Shown: in pieces, positions 35,157 through 43,289 of the stretch
How positions within the stretch are numbered: position 1 is the first letter of the stretch
Layout of the letters: every line of letters starts with the position of its first letter
Source: Anoxybacteroides tepidamans
Lineage (GTDB): Bacteria; Bacillota; Bacilli; Bacillales; Anoxybacillaceae
DNA: 64,000 nt
NCBI RefSeq assembly: GCF_014201465.1
Contig: NZ_JACHEP010000004.1
Location: forward strand, 1-64,000
Reading direction: 5' to 3'
Position numbers and translations under genes: made by a program
The notes under the pieces: model-generated
Told to the model about the DNA's origin: nothing
The model's input: the letters and a program-made list of their open reading frames with translations, nothing else
The model's database searches: none

Positions 35157-35171
35157 TATTGAAAACGCTTA
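35157..35171 (+). promoter_or_regulatory. CcpA catabolite-responsive element (cre)
   Basis: TTGAAAACGCTTA agrees fully with the WTGAAARCGYTTW cre consensus and lies just downstream of the -10 box, where CcpA binding blocks transcription. It predicts glucose repression of the operon. Confidence 0.75.
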
Positions 35172-35197
35172 AAAACATCGAAAGGGGTTGGATCGCC

Positions 35198-35509
35198 ATG
35201 AAAAAAATTTTACTTGCTTGCAGTTCAGGGATGTCTACGAGTTTACTAGTGACGAAAATGCAAGCATACGCGAAAGAAATCGGTGATGAAGCAGAAATTT
35301 GGGCAGTCGGGCAAGACCAAGCGAAAAAAGAAATGGAAAAAGCAGATGTCGTATTAATCGGTCCGCAAATGAGCTTTTTAAAAGGCGAGCTGCAAAAAGA
35401 AGCGCAAAAATACGACGTTCCTGTCGAAGTCATCGATATGGTCGCATACGGTCTAGCTGATGGCAAAAAAGTATATGAACAAGCATTGAAACTGATGGGG
35501 GATCGTTAA
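35198..35509 (+). CDS. gmuB: PTS lactose/cellobiose-family EIIB component (GmuB-like)
   Basis: This is a cytoplasmic phosphocarrier of a beta-glucoside or oligo-mannoside PTS. The phospho-cysteine is Cys8 in ILLACSSGMST. Length 103 aa is standard. ATG 35198 follows AAGGGGTTG; the frame extends upstream through the promoter and cre, which rules out earlier starts. It opens an operon in the order EIIB, EIIA, EIIC, phospho-beta-glucosidase, GntR regulator. That order matches gmuBACDR of B. subtilis and not licBCAH. Cellobiose-type and manno-oligosaccharide substrates are both possible. Confidence 0.88.
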   Translation: MKKILLACSSGMSTSLLVTKMQAYAKEIGDEAEIWAVGQDQAKKEMEKADVVLIGPQMSFLKGELQKEAQKYDVPVEVIDMVAYGLADGKKVYEQALKLMGDR

Positions 35510-35510
35510 A

Positions 35511-35843
35511 ATGGAACAGCAATCACTCGAAAGTTTGACCGCGGAGCAAATGAGCTTCCAACTCATCCTTCATAGCGGAAACGCCCGAAGCAAAATTATT
35601 GAGTCAATCCGCCAGTATCGAGAAGGAAATATTAAGGAAGCAGAGCGTTTAGTGAGCGAAGCGGAAAAAGATTTAAGCGCGGCCCATGGCATTCATTTTC
35701 AAATGATTCAGGAAGAAGCGAGTGGAAGACGTGCGGAATTTTCCTTGTTAATGATGCATGCGGAAGACCATCTGATGTCCACGCTGTCGATGAAAGAATT
35801 AGTGAAAGAACTCATTGAATTGTTTAAAGCACGAAATTTCTAA
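35511..35843 (+). CDS. gmuA: PTS lactose/cellobiose-family EIIA component (GmuA-like)
   Basis: This is a small helical phosphocarrier that passes phosphate from HPr to the EIIB protein. The active histidine is His83 in the family motif MMHAEDHLM. Length 110 aa is typical of the LacF/CelC family, which forms trimers. ATG 35511 lies one base after the EIIB stop, with the ribosome site inside the end of the previous gene, so the pair is tightly coupled. Confidence 0.92.
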   Translation: MEQQSLESLTAEQMSFQLILHSGNARSKIIESIRQYREGNIKEAERLVSEAEKDLSAAHGIHFQMIQEEASGRRAEFSLLMMHAEDHLMSTLSMKELVKELIELFKARNF

Positions 35844-35861
35844 ACATTGAGGGGGAGACAT

Positions 35862-37184
35862 ATGAACCAATCATGGTTTGACACGTTTAGCCGCTTTTTA
35901 GTACCGATCGCTGGCAAACTTAACAACAACCGCTATTTAAAAGTGTTGCGGGATGCCTTTATGCTCGCCTTTCCACTTACGATTTTCGGTTCGATTGCAG
36001 TTGTGCTCGCCAACTTGCCGTTTCTTGATAAAGCGATGAGCGAAGGAGCGCTCAATACGTTCCGTTCGGCATTAAGCGTTGCCCCGCAGGCGACAATGGG
36101 AATTATGTCTGTTTTCGTTGTGTTTGGCATCGGCTATTATTTGTCGAAAAGCTATGACGTCGAAGCAGTTTTTGGCGGTGCGATCGCACTTGTATCTTTC
36201 TTAATTTTAACTCCGTTTGTTTTACAAACGGAAGGCAAAGAGGTGGTCCAAAACGTCATTCCGCTTGACCGTCTCGGCGCAAAAGGAATGTTTTTAGGCA
36301 TGATTGTGGCTTTCGTATCCGGAGAAATTTATCGGTGGGTCGTTCAAAAAGATATTACGATTAAAATGCCTGCTGGTGTTCCACCAGCTGTTTCGCGATC
36401 TTTTTCAGCGCTTATTCCAGCTCTTATTACCTTATCTGTATTCCTTGTGATTAACATTATTGTCACGCAAGGATTTAAAACGAATATGCACGATGTCATT
36501 TATAACGCGATTCAAGCGCCGCTAGTCGGCTTAGGAAGCGGCATTGTTCCGACATTAATTGCGATTTTTGTCACGCAAATTTTATGGTTTTTCGGATTGC
36601 ACGGACAAATTATTATTAACTCGGTCATGGATCCGATTTGGAATACATTATCTCTTGAAAACTTGAACTCTTACATGGAAACAGGAAAAGTTCCACATAT
36701 CATCAGTAAGCAATTTATGGAAATTTACACCGTCGGCATGGGTGGAACAGGGATGACGCTTGCAGTTGTCATTGCGATGCTATTCTTTATGAAAAGCAAG
36801 CAACTAAAACAAGTAGGGAAATTAGCGATTGGTCCAGGAATCTTCAACGTCAATGAACCAGTGATCTTTGGATTGCCAATTGTAATGAACCCGTTGATTT
36901 TGTTCCCGTGGTTTATTGCACCGATGGTCGTAACGTTTGTGACATATTTAGCGATGTCAATAGGGCTTGTACCGCCTCCGACAGGGGTTGCTGTTCCTTG
37001 GACCGTTCCGATCTTCATTAACGGAATTATGGCTACGAACTCGTTGGCAGGCGGACTTTTACAGCTTGTGAACTTTGCGATTGTATTGATTATTTGGTTC
37101 CCATTTTTGAAATTTATTGACCGAATGAACTTGCAAAAAGAACAAGATGAAGGTAGCGGTGAATCGACAAGAAACGTATCTTAA
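35862..37184 (+). CDS. gmuC: PTS cellobiose-family EIIC permease (GmuC-like)
   Basis: This is the integral membrane channel of the system. About ten hydrophobic segments are visible, with the family motifs FGLHGQIIIN near residue 245 and GIFNVNEPVIFGLPIV near 325, which surround the sugar site. ATG 35862 follows GGGGGAG; an in-frame start 15 bases earlier would sit upstream of that site. Length 440 aa is normal for the Lac family EIIC. It lies third in the EIIB-EIIA-EIIC order shared with the glucomannan operon. Confidence 0.92.
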   Translation: MNQSWFDTFSRFLVPIAGKLNNNRYLKVLRDAFMLAFPLTIFGSIAVVLANLPFLDKAMSEGALNTFRSALSVAPQATMGIMSVFVVFGIGYYLSKSYDVEAVFGGAIALVSFLILTPFVLQTEGKEVVQNVIPLDRLGAKGMFLGMIVAFVSGEIYRWVVQKDITIKMPAGVPPAVSRSFSALIPALITLSVFLVINIIVTQGFKTNMHDVIYNAIQAPLVGLGSGIVPTLIAIFVTQILWFFGLHGQIIINSVMDPIWNTLSLENLNSYMETGKVPHIISKQFMEIYTVGMGGTGMTLAVVIAMLFFMKSKQLKQVGKLAIGPGIFNVNEPVIFGLPIVMNPLILFPWFIAPMVVTFVTYLAMSIGLVPPPTGVAVPWTVPIFINGIMATNSLAGGLLQLVNFAIVLIIWFPFLKFIDRMNLQKEQDEGSGESTRNVS

Positions 37185-37201
37185 GAAAGGTGATCGATGG
37201 G

Positions 37202-38620
37202 ATGAAAACGATGCAAGAAACAGAACAACATTTGCAGTTTCGCTTTCCGGAAGGTTTTTGGTGGGGAAGCGCCACTTCGGCGACGCAAATTGAAGGAGCT
37301 GCGCGTGAAGGCGGAAAAGGATTGAATATTTGGGACTATTGGTATGAAAAAGAGCCACATCGCTTTTTTGATGGAGTAGGGCCGGAAATCACATCTGATT
37401 TTTACCATCGTTATAAGGAAGATATTCAGCTTATGAAAGAAACGGGGCACAATTCGTTTCGGTTCTCCGTTTCGTGGTCGCGGCTCATTCCGGACGGAAC
37501 AGGAGAAGTGAATGAAGAAGCGATTCGGTTTTATAACGATGTGATCAATGAATTGCTTGCATGCGACATTGAACCGTTTGTGAACTTGTATCATTTTGAT
37601 ATGCCGCTTTCGTTGCAGCAAATCGGCGGCTGGGAAAGCCGCGAAGTCATTGATGCGTATGCGCGATATGCGAAAATATGCTTTGAACTATTTGGTGATC
37701 GGGTCAAGAAATGGTTTACCCATAACGAACCGATCGTGCCGGTAGAAGGAGGATATTTATACGACTTCCATTATCCGAACATTGTCGATTTTCGCCGGGC
37801 GGTTCAAGTGGCATACCATACGATCGTAGCCCACGCGAAAGCGATTCGAGTGTTTCGAAGCTGCCAAATAAAAGATGGAAAAATCGGCATTATTTTAAAT
37901 CTAACGCCGTCTTATCCGCGTAGCCAGCATCCGGCAGATGTCAAAGCCGCGCATATTGCCGATCTATTTTTCAACCGCAGCTTTTTAGATCCGGCTGTTA
38001 AAGGCGAATATCCGAAAGAACTAGTAGCCCTTTTAAAAGAATACGGATACTTGCCGACAATTGAAGCAGGCGATTTAGAGTTGATTAAAGAAAACACGAT
38101 TGACATTTTAGGCATTAACTATTATCAGCCGCGGCGAGTGAAGGCGAAAGAACATTTGCCGAACCCACACGCACCGTTTATGCCGGAATGGTTTTTCGAT
38201 TATTATGCGATGCCGGGCCGAAAAATGAACCCATATCGCGGCTGGGAAATTTATGAAAAAGGCGTTTATGATATTTTAATGAACATAAAGGAAAATTATA
38301 GAAATATTGAATGCTTTATTTCGGAAAACGGAATGGGGGTTGAAGGAGAAGAGCGTTTCCGTGATGAAGCAGGCATGATCCATGACGACTACCGCATCGA
38401 GTTTATTCGCGAGCATTTGAAATGGGTGCATCAAGCGATTCAAGAAGGTGCAAACGTCAAAGGGTATCATTTATGGACGTTTATGGACAACTGGTCTTGG
38501 ACAAATGCTTACAAAAACCGCTACGGACTTGTATCTGTAAATTTAGACAAAAATCGAGAACGAACAATCAAAAAAAGCGGGTATTGGTTTAAGATAGTTG
38601 CACAAAATAACGGATTTTAA
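37202..38620 (+). CDS. gmuD: 6-phospho-beta-glucosidase, glycoside hydrolase family 1 (GmuD-like)
   Basis: It hydrolyses phosphorylated beta-glucosides delivered by the PTS. The acid/base glutamate is in THNEPIV near residue 176 and the nucleophile in ISENGMG near 375; the N-terminal FWWGSATSATQIEG is a GH1 hallmark. I choose ATG 37202, with AAAGGTGAT 8 bases upstream, over GTG 37190, which overlaps that site. Length is 472 aa. It is followed by a terminator and then the GntR regulator, matching the gmuD-gmuR order. Confidence 0.92.
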   Translation: MKTMQETEQHLQFRFPEGFWWGSATSATQIEGAAREGGKGLNIWDYWYEKEPHRFFDGVGPEITSDFYHRYKEDIQLMKETGHNSFRFSVSWSRLIPDGTGEVNEEAIRFYNDVINELLACDIEPFVNLYHFDMPLSLQQIGGWESREVIDAYARYAKICFELFGDRVKKWFTHNEPIVPVEGGYLYDFHYPNIVDFRRAVQVAYHTIVAHAKAIRVFRSCQIKDGKIGIILNLTPSYPRSQHPADVKAAHIADLFFNRSFLDPAVKGEYPKELVALLKEYGYLPTIEAGDLELIKENTIDILGINYYQPRRVKAKEHLPNPHAPFMPEWFFDYYAMPGRKMNPYRGWEIYEKGVYDILMNIKENYRNIECFISENGMGVEGEERFRDEAGMIHDDYRIEFIREHLKWVHQAIQEGANVKGYHLWTFMDNWSWTNAYKNRYGLVSVNLDKNRERTIKKSGYWFKIVAQNNGF

Positions 38621-38650
38621 AAGGTGGTCTAAGACCATCTTTTTTTCTTA
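38621..38650 (+). terminator. Terminator after the phospho-beta-glucosidase
   Basis: Arms AGGTGGTC and GACCATCT with a TAA loop, followed by TTTTTTTC. It separates the PTS operon from the regulator. Confidence 0.8.
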
Positions 38651-38682
38651 TTCGAAACCAAATTAAATAAGGAAGAAAAAGG

Positions 38683-38712
38683 TTGCAATCATTAGAACGA
38701 ACGTTTTACAAT
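38683..38712 (+). promoter_or_regulatory. Promoter of the GntR regulator gene
   Basis: TTGCAA at 38683-38688 and TACAAT at 38707-38712 with an 18-bp spacer. The spacer contains GAACGAACGTTTT, a possible self-repression half-site. The regulator therefore has its own promoter after the terminator. Confidence 0.6.
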
Positions 38713-38756
38713 GAACACGAACTAAGTTTATGACGAAAGAATCAGGTGATAATGAA

Positions 38757-39476
38757 ATGTTTAAATACGAACAAATTTCGAACGAAATACGAAACAGAAT
38801 CAAAGAAGGGGTTTATTCGCTTGACGAGCCGATTCCCGATGAACTGTCGCTGGCGAAAGAGTTTTCCTGCAGCCGAATGACGATGAAAAAAGCGCTCGAT
38901 ATTTTAGTGATGGAAGGGCTGTTGTACCGGAAGCGGGGACACGGCACATTTATCGTGAAATCAGCGGCCCATAATGATTTAGTCAATGTTACAAGCGAAG
39001 AAAATCTAGGATTGACGAATTTATTAAAAGGAAAAAAAATTACGAGCAAAATTATTCGCTTTGAAGTTTCGTTCCCTTCCGAAGAAGTAGCAGCACAATT
39101 ATCGATCGATTTGACTACTCCTGTTTACCATATTATTCGTCTTCGAATTGTGGAAGATGAACCGTATGTAATTGAGCGGACGTACATGCCGACACCGCTT
39201 ATTCGCGATTTGAATGAAGACGTCCTTCATTCTTCGATCTATAACCATATTACGAATACGCTCGGCTTAACGATTGCAGGGTGCCACCGGAAAATCCGGG
39301 CATCGAAACCGACGGAACTCGATCAAAAGTATTTGCAATGCGCCCCGGACGATCCGATTTTAGAAGTCGAGCAAGTAGGGTTTTTAAACAACGGCGTTCC
39401 GTTTGAATATTCGTTTTCGAGACATCGTTACGACAAATTTGTATTTACGACCGTCAATATTCGCCGAAGCAAATAG
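38757..39476 (+). CDS. gmuR: GntR/HutC-family transcriptional repressor (GmuR-like)
   Basis: The N-terminal winged HTH (YEQISNEIRNRI, then FSCSRMTMKKALDIL) is followed by a UTRA ligand-binding domain typical of HutC members, which sense phosphorylated sugars. I choose ATG 38757, six bases after AGGTGAT; the longer frame from 38730 has no ribosome site. Length is 240 aa. Position directly after the PTS and glycosidase genes, and the family, point to repression of that operon by analogy with GmuR. Confidence 0.88.
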   Translation: MFKYEQISNEIRNRIKEGVYSLDEPIPDELSLAKEFSCSRMTMKKALDILVMEGLLYRKRGHGTFIVKSAAHNDLVNVTSEENLGLTNLLKGKKITSKIIRFEVSFPSEEVAAQLSIDLTTPVYHIIRLRIVEDEPYVIERTYMPTPLIRDLNEDVLHSSIYNHITNTLGLTIAGCHRKIRASKPTELDQKYLQCAPDDPILEVEQVGFLNNGVPFEYSFSRHRYDKFVFTTVNIRRSK

Positions 39477-39484
39477 ACTCCCTG

Positions 39485-39598
39485 TCACTTTTTTCTATTC
39501 CCTTTTGCGCTGATAAGCTTAAAGCCGCATCGGCATAAAAGAGAATGTTTAAGCCGGCGGGCGGGCTGTTCGCATTGCGGGCAAATGACCGGTGTCAT
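39485..39598 (-). CDS. 37-residue zinc-ribbon-like small protein
   Basis: ATG at 39598 has a strong GAAGGAGGATC ribosome site. The product MTPVICPQCEQP...LLCRCGFKL has CPQC and CRC knuckles 13 residues apart, fitting a tiny zinc ribbon, and a basic tail (KGNRKK). It lies convergent to the GntR gene with 8 bases between stops. It is below the size usually annotated. The function is unknown; rubredoxin-like or nucleic-acid-binding ribbons are the obvious comparisons. Confidence 0.6.
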   Translation of the reverse strand: MTPVICPQCEQPARRLKHSLLCRCGFKLISAKGNRKK

Positions 39599-39707
39599 CG
39601 TTTGATCCTCCTTCGTCAGTGGAATGTAAGTCTAATTATATACGATTATTTTTTAAAATCAATATCATTTTATAATTATTTTAAACAATTGTGTGTAGGA
39701 GATTGCA

Positions 39708-40148
39708 ATGAACAACAACAAGTTTTGGTGGGGCTTGGTTGTCATCTGGTGCCTCGTCATTTATAGTTTTAGCGAGTTTTCGTTTTTTACAGGGAAGAAT
39801 ACAGAGCAAATTATTCGTCATATGCTTGCCTATTGGCCGTTTGCGCAAGGAGAAGGGGACGAAACGGCGTCGCCGCTCAATTTTATCGTGCGGAAATCGG
39901 CGCATTTATCGGCGTTTGGGATTTTGGCGGCACTTGTCTTTAAGGCGCTTGCTCCTCGACGCTGGGCTTATATTGGCGCTTGGAGCTTTGCGACGCTGTA
40001 TGCGGCAACTGATGAATGGCACCAATCGTTTGAACCGGGCCGGACGGCGCTGTTTTCCGATGTGCTTATCGATGCATGCGGGGCGTTGCTTGCTTTATGT
40101 CTTGTTTGGAGCGTACGGCGATGGAAACGGGTGCGCGCTCCTTCGTAA
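39708..40148 (+). CDS. VanZ-like family membrane protein
   Basis: A small membrane protein of 146 residues with about four hydrophobic segments and the VanZ-family pattern: an N-terminal YSFSEF, a central RKSAHLSAFGILAAL and ATDEWHQSFEPGR followed by DVLIDACGA. VanZ proteins confer low-level teicoplanin resistance in enterococci; in Bacillus the role is not established. ATG 39708 follows TAGGAG. Its own terminator follows directly. Confidence 0.88.
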   Translation: MNNNKFWWGLVVIWCLVIYSFSEFSFFTGKNTEQIIRHMLAYWPFAQGEGDETASPLNFIVRKSAHLSAFGILAALVFKALAPRRWAYIGAWSFATLYAATDEWHQSFEPGRTALFSDVLIDACGALLALCLVWSVRRWKRVRAPS

Positions 40149-40183
40149 ACCCCCCCTCTGCGTTACGGGCAGAGGGGGTTTTG
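40148..40183. terminator. Bidirectional terminator between vanZ-like and oxidoreductase genes
   Basis: Arms AACCCCCCCTCTGC and GCAGAGGGGGTTTT around GTTACGG give T-rich tails in both directions. The minus-strand gene's stop codon lies inside the loop. Confidence 0.8.
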
Positions 40184-41161
40184 ATCAGCTGGGAAAAGAA
40201 TTCTTGTCTGTTTCCGCGCTTCTTCCATAATTTCCGCCGCAAGGAGCGAATGCGCATGCGAATTTGTTTCAGATTCACGATTTTCGCTGCGAATGAGTTC
40301 GGCCCATTCGAGCGCTTCATAATACATCGGGTGCTGCTCTTGCGGCACAGTGATGTCTTCTGTCCGGCCGTCGCGATAGCGGATTTCGACTTTCGTTGGC
40401 GTATGGATCGCATCGATGACGATGCTTCCTTCTTCACCTTGAATTTCAGAAGGAATGTAGGAGTTTGTAATTTTCGAATACATCACCACCGCATCCATAT
40501 CGCCGTAGTTGAGGACGATGCTTCCTTCGCCGTCGACGCCGGACTCTAACATGACGCTGTTCGCTTTGAGCGATTGCGGCTTCCCGAATAACACAACCAT
40601 CGGATAAATGCAATAAATGCCAAGGTCCATTAACGCCCCGTTCGAAAAAGCGGGGTTAAAGGCGTTTAGAATGATGCCTTGTTTATACGCATCATAGCGC
40701 GACGAGTATTGGCAATAGCTAGCAAAATAGCGTCGCACTTTTCCGATTTTTGGCAAATGATGGCGAATCGCTTGGAAGTTGGGCAGAAGTGTCGTTTTCA
40801 TCGCTTCCATCAATACAACGCCGTTTTGTTGCGCTGCTGTGATCATCGCTTGTACTTCTTTTATGTTCGAAGCGAGCGGTTTTTCGCATAACACGTGCTT
40901 GCCGTGATTCATTAAAAGGATCGCCTGCTCGGCATGAAGCGAGTTCGGGCTGGCGATATACACCGCCTCGATATCCGGGCTTTTTGCCATTTCTTCTAAA
41001 CTCGTAAACGCCCGTTCCGCTCCGACTTTTGCGGCAAATTCCCTCGCTTTTTCCTCGGTACGGGAATAGACGGCCGTTAAAATAAGATCGGGTATGCTTT
41101 TCGCGGCATTCAAAAATTCTTGCGTAATCCAGTTCGTTCCGATTGTGGCGAGTTTAATCAT
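40163..41161 (-). CDS. Gfo/Idh/MocA-family NAD(P)-dependent oxidoreductase (YulF-like)
   Basis: An N-terminal Rossmann fold (IGTNWITQEF) and the family's CEKPLASN motif near residue 97 mark a sugar- or inositol-type dehydrogenase. The C-terminal domain contains the substrate site. Length is 332 aa. It resembles B. subtilis YulF in length and N-terminus, as far as memory allows. ATG 41161 is preceded by an AAGGAGTGG site. The VOC gene lies 17 bases upstream in the same direction, so they form an operon. The substrate is unknown. Confidence 0.85.
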   Translation of the reverse strand: MIKLATIGTNWITQEFLNAAKSIPDLILTAVYSRTEEKAREFAAKVGAERAFTSLEEMAKSPDIEAVYIASPNSLHAEQAILLMNHGKHVLCEKPLASNIKEVQAMITAAQQNGVVLMEAMKTTLLPNFQAIRHHLPKIGKVRRYFASYCQYSSRYDAYKQGIILNAFNPAFSNGALMDLGIYCIYPMVVLFGKPQSLKANSVMLESGVDGEGSIVLNYGDMDAVVMYSKITNSYIPSEIQGEEGSIVIDAIHTPTKVEIRYRDGRTEDITVPQEQHPMYYEALEWAELIRSENRESETNSHAHSLLAAEIMEEARKQTRILFPADQNPLCP

Positions 41162-41178
41162 ATGGATCCACTCCTTGT

Positions 41179-41562
41179 TTATGTTTCATATAACTCAAGC
41201 GGTAAATCGTCTGGATCGCGGAAAAACGTAAACCGTTTTCCAGTGATCGGGTCGAGGCGGATCGGCTCGACTGCGATGTTGTAGCTTTCAAGATAAGCGA
41301 TGGCCGCGTCGATATTTTCAACGGCAAAAGCGAGATGCCTCAGCCCACACGCTTCCGGCTCGCTTTGTCGCTTCGGCGGCTGTTCAAACGAAAACAATTC
41401 GATTTGCACATCTCCCGCCTGCAAATCCAATTTATACGACTTGCGCTCAGAGCGGTACTGTTCATGAAGGATGCGAAACCCGAGTACGTTCGTATAAAAA
41501 TGCTTTGACCGTTCATAATTGGAACAAATGATGGCGATATGATGAAGTCGTGAAAAATGCAT
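41179..41562 (-). CDS. VOC superfamily protein, glyoxalase-like (YaeR type)
   Basis: This is a single-chain vicinal-oxygen-chelate protein of 127 residues. The metal-ligand pattern H...E...H...E is visible as LHHIAI near residue 7, IELF near 54, LRHLAF near 75 and LELYE near the C-terminus. This fits glyoxalase I-like YaeR/GloA2 proteins. A role in aldehyde or methylglyoxal detoxification is possible but unproven. ATG 41562 follows AGGAGGAAAA. It is first in a two-gene operon with the oxidoreductase and is divergent from the fructokinase gene. Confidence 0.88.
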   Translation of the reverse strand: MHFSRLHHIAIICSNYERSKHFYTNVLGFRILHEQYRSERKSYKLDLQAGDVQIELFSFEQPPKRQSEPEACGLRHLAFAVENIDAAIAYLESYNIAVEPIRLDPITGKRFTFFRDPDDLPLELYET

Positions 41563-41790
41563 GATTTTCCTCCTATGCTACGCCAATTGCTACTGATCCG
41601 GCGGAATGGACGAACCGTGTTCCCTCAGACAAAAAAATAAATGATACTATTCATTATACATCGCTTCACTAGTTTTTTCATAATGTATAATCGTTTATAG
41701 TTAAATGATGATATCGAACATTCATCCACGCTCTCCCGCATTATGGTACAATGAAATATGTAACGATCCGAAAGAAAGCGAGGAAGAAGC

Positions 41791-42666
41791 ATGTATCTTG
41801 GAGCGATTGAAGCAGGTGGAACGAAATTTGTTTGCGCTGTCGGAGACCGCGAGGGAAATGTGCATGAACGCGTGACGTTTCCAACGACAACGCCAGACGA
41901 AACGATGCGCCATGTGATCGACTTTTTCAGCCAATATGAACTTGAAGCGATCGGCATCGGAACGTTCGGGCCGGTAGACTTAAATAAAAATAGCGCAACA
42001 TACGGCTATATTACAAGCACGCCGAAGCCGCATTGGGCAAATTTCAATTTTGTCGGCGAAATGAAAAAATATTTCAACGTTCCGATCGGCTTCGATACTG
42101 ATGTGAATGCAGCCGCGTTAGGCGAACAGTTATGGGGAGCAGCGCAAGGGAAAAACAGCTGCATCTATATGACGGTCGGAACCGGAATCGGCGTCGGAGC
42201 GATTGTCGAAGGCCGGTTGTTGCACGGTTTGCTTCATCCAGAAATGGGACACATTCTCGTCCGCCGCCATCCGAACGATGCATTTGCCGGAAGTTGCCCG
42301 TTCCACGGCGATTGCCTAGAGGGAATGGCGTCAGGCCCTGCGATTGAAAAGCGCTGGGGGAAAAAGGGGATAGAGCTAGCAGAGCGTAGCGACGTATGGG
42401 AATTAGAAGCGTTTTATTTAGGGCAGGCGATCGCCCATTACATTTTAATTTTGTCACCGGAAAAAGTCATTGTGGGCGGCGGTGTGATGAAGCAGCTGCA
42501 ATTATTGCCGAACGTCCGCCGTCATGTCATCGAATGTTTGAACGGATACGTACAGCATGAGGCGATTTTACAGCATATTGATGATTATATTGTCCTTCCG
42601 GGGCTAGGCGATAATGCCGGCATTTGCGGAGCGCTTGCGCTAGCGAAACAAGCGTTAGATGAATAG
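41791..42666 (+). CDS. gmuE: ROK-family fructokinase (GmuE/YdhR-like)
   Basis: It phosphorylates fructose to fructose-6-phosphate. The N-terminal phosphate loop GAIEAGGTKFVCAVG, TDVNAAALGE, GTGIGVGAIV and the zinc-type cluster HPEMGH...CPFHGDCLEG match YdhR/GmuE of B. subtilis closely. Length is 291 aa. ATG 41791 follows AGCGAGGAAG. In B. subtilis this gene sits in the glucomannan operon; here it is 2.3 kb from the gmuBACDR-like cluster and separately expressed, with its own terminator. Confidence 0.9.
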   Translation: MYLGAIEAGGTKFVCAVGDREGNVHERVTFPTTTPDETMRHVIDFFSQYELEAIGIGTFGPVDLNKNSATYGYITSTPKPHWANFNFVGEMKKYFNVPIGFDTDVNAAALGEQLWGAAQGKNSCIYMTVGTGIGVGAIVEGRLLHGLLHPEMGHILVRRHPNDAFAGSCPFHGDCLEGMASGPAIEKRWGKKGIELAERSDVWELEAFYLGQAIAHYILILSPEKVIVGGGVMKQLQLLPNVRRHVIECLNGYVQHEAILQHIDDYIVLPGLGDNAGICGALALAKQALDE

Positions 42667-42671
42667 GGAGA

Positions 42672-42716
42672 AAAATGACCGTTCTTGCTGTGCTGGCAGC
42701 GAACGGTCATTTTGAT
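42672..42716 (+). terminator. Terminator after the fructokinase gene
   Basis: Perfect 13-bp arms AAAATGACCGTTC and GAACGGTCATTTT around a 16-nt loop, followed by GATTTTATT. Confidence 0.85.
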
Positions 42717-42736
42717 TTTATTGAGGAATCAAAATT

Positions 42737-42853
42737 TGACTAAATGGTCATAGATTGTTGGTTAAATTATGACTTATTGGTCAATTATTTTTATGACCAT
42801 TGTTGTTGATAAATATTTAAAATATGGTTATAATAAAAATGACTATACGGTCA
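42737..42853. promoter_or_regulatory. Three TetR-type operators around a promoter
   Basis: TGAC-N6-GTCA occurs three times: 42737-42750, 42770-42783 and 42840-42853. A promoter TTGATA (42806-42811), 17-bp spacer, TATAAT (42829-42834) sits between the second and third sites, so bound repressor would cover the start. The downstream TetR protein is the natural ligand-responsive repressor. Confidence 0.75.
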
Positions 42854-42880
42854 ATCGTGTAAAAATTGAGGTGTTTTTTC

Positions 42881-43036
42881 ATGAAAGATTGGCAAAAACA
42901 GCCGCTTAAACAAATCGTCGAACAGCTTCGGAAACATGGGGTTGATGCGGAGCTTGTTAAGCCGCGCGTGAAGTGGTTCGTCCATCAACAGGCGTTGGAG
43001 AAACCGTGCTCGTCTAGTCATAGTATTTCTTTATAA
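42881..43036 (+). pseudogene. Truncated first gene of the efflux operon (51 codons)
   Basis: ATG 42881 follows GAGGTG and begins MKDWQKQPLKQIVEQLRKHG. About 46 codons of natural-looking sequence run to near 43018, where homology to MITE-A flank begins, and a stop follows at 43034. It sits directly behind the operator-controlled promoter, so a real gene probably began here and lost its remainder when the MITE entered. I do not recognise the protein. A genuine short peptide is less likely. Confidence 0.5.
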
Positions 43037-43266
43037 ATACAACTGGGAGGTTTAACTTATGGCGGACAAAAAAGTAGACTCCCTATTTTTTCGACTGACG
43101 AAGGCAAGTCACAGACTTGCCTTCGTCACGCCTTTGCGTGACAGAGGAAACCGCTTCACAGACAAATGTATTTGTCTGGAAGCGGTGTTGTTCGGCCACT
43201 CGACAGTCGAAACATACCGATTACTCCATAAAAGACGAAAACGTTAAAGTTCCAAATGGCATTTAT
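43033..43266. repeat. MITE-A, full-length copy 2 (inverted)
   Basis: 234 bp, the reverse complement of 34401-34642 with scattered differences: ATAAATACAACTGGGAGG at the left, CCAAATGGCATTTAT at the right, with the same nested hairpins (AGGCAAGTCACAGACTTGCCT, CGTCACGC/GCGTGACAG, and AAACCGCTTCACAGACAAATG with its mate). It lies between the truncated gene and the tetR gene. Short open frames within it are not genes. Confidence 0.8.
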
Positions 43267-43289
43267 ATTGATCTAGGAGAGGAGAGAAA

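Noticed and set aside
43059-43247. 62-codon frame with a ribosome-like site inside MITE-A copy 2
   Set aside because: It runs through the hairpins, is not maintained in the other copy and resembles no protein.
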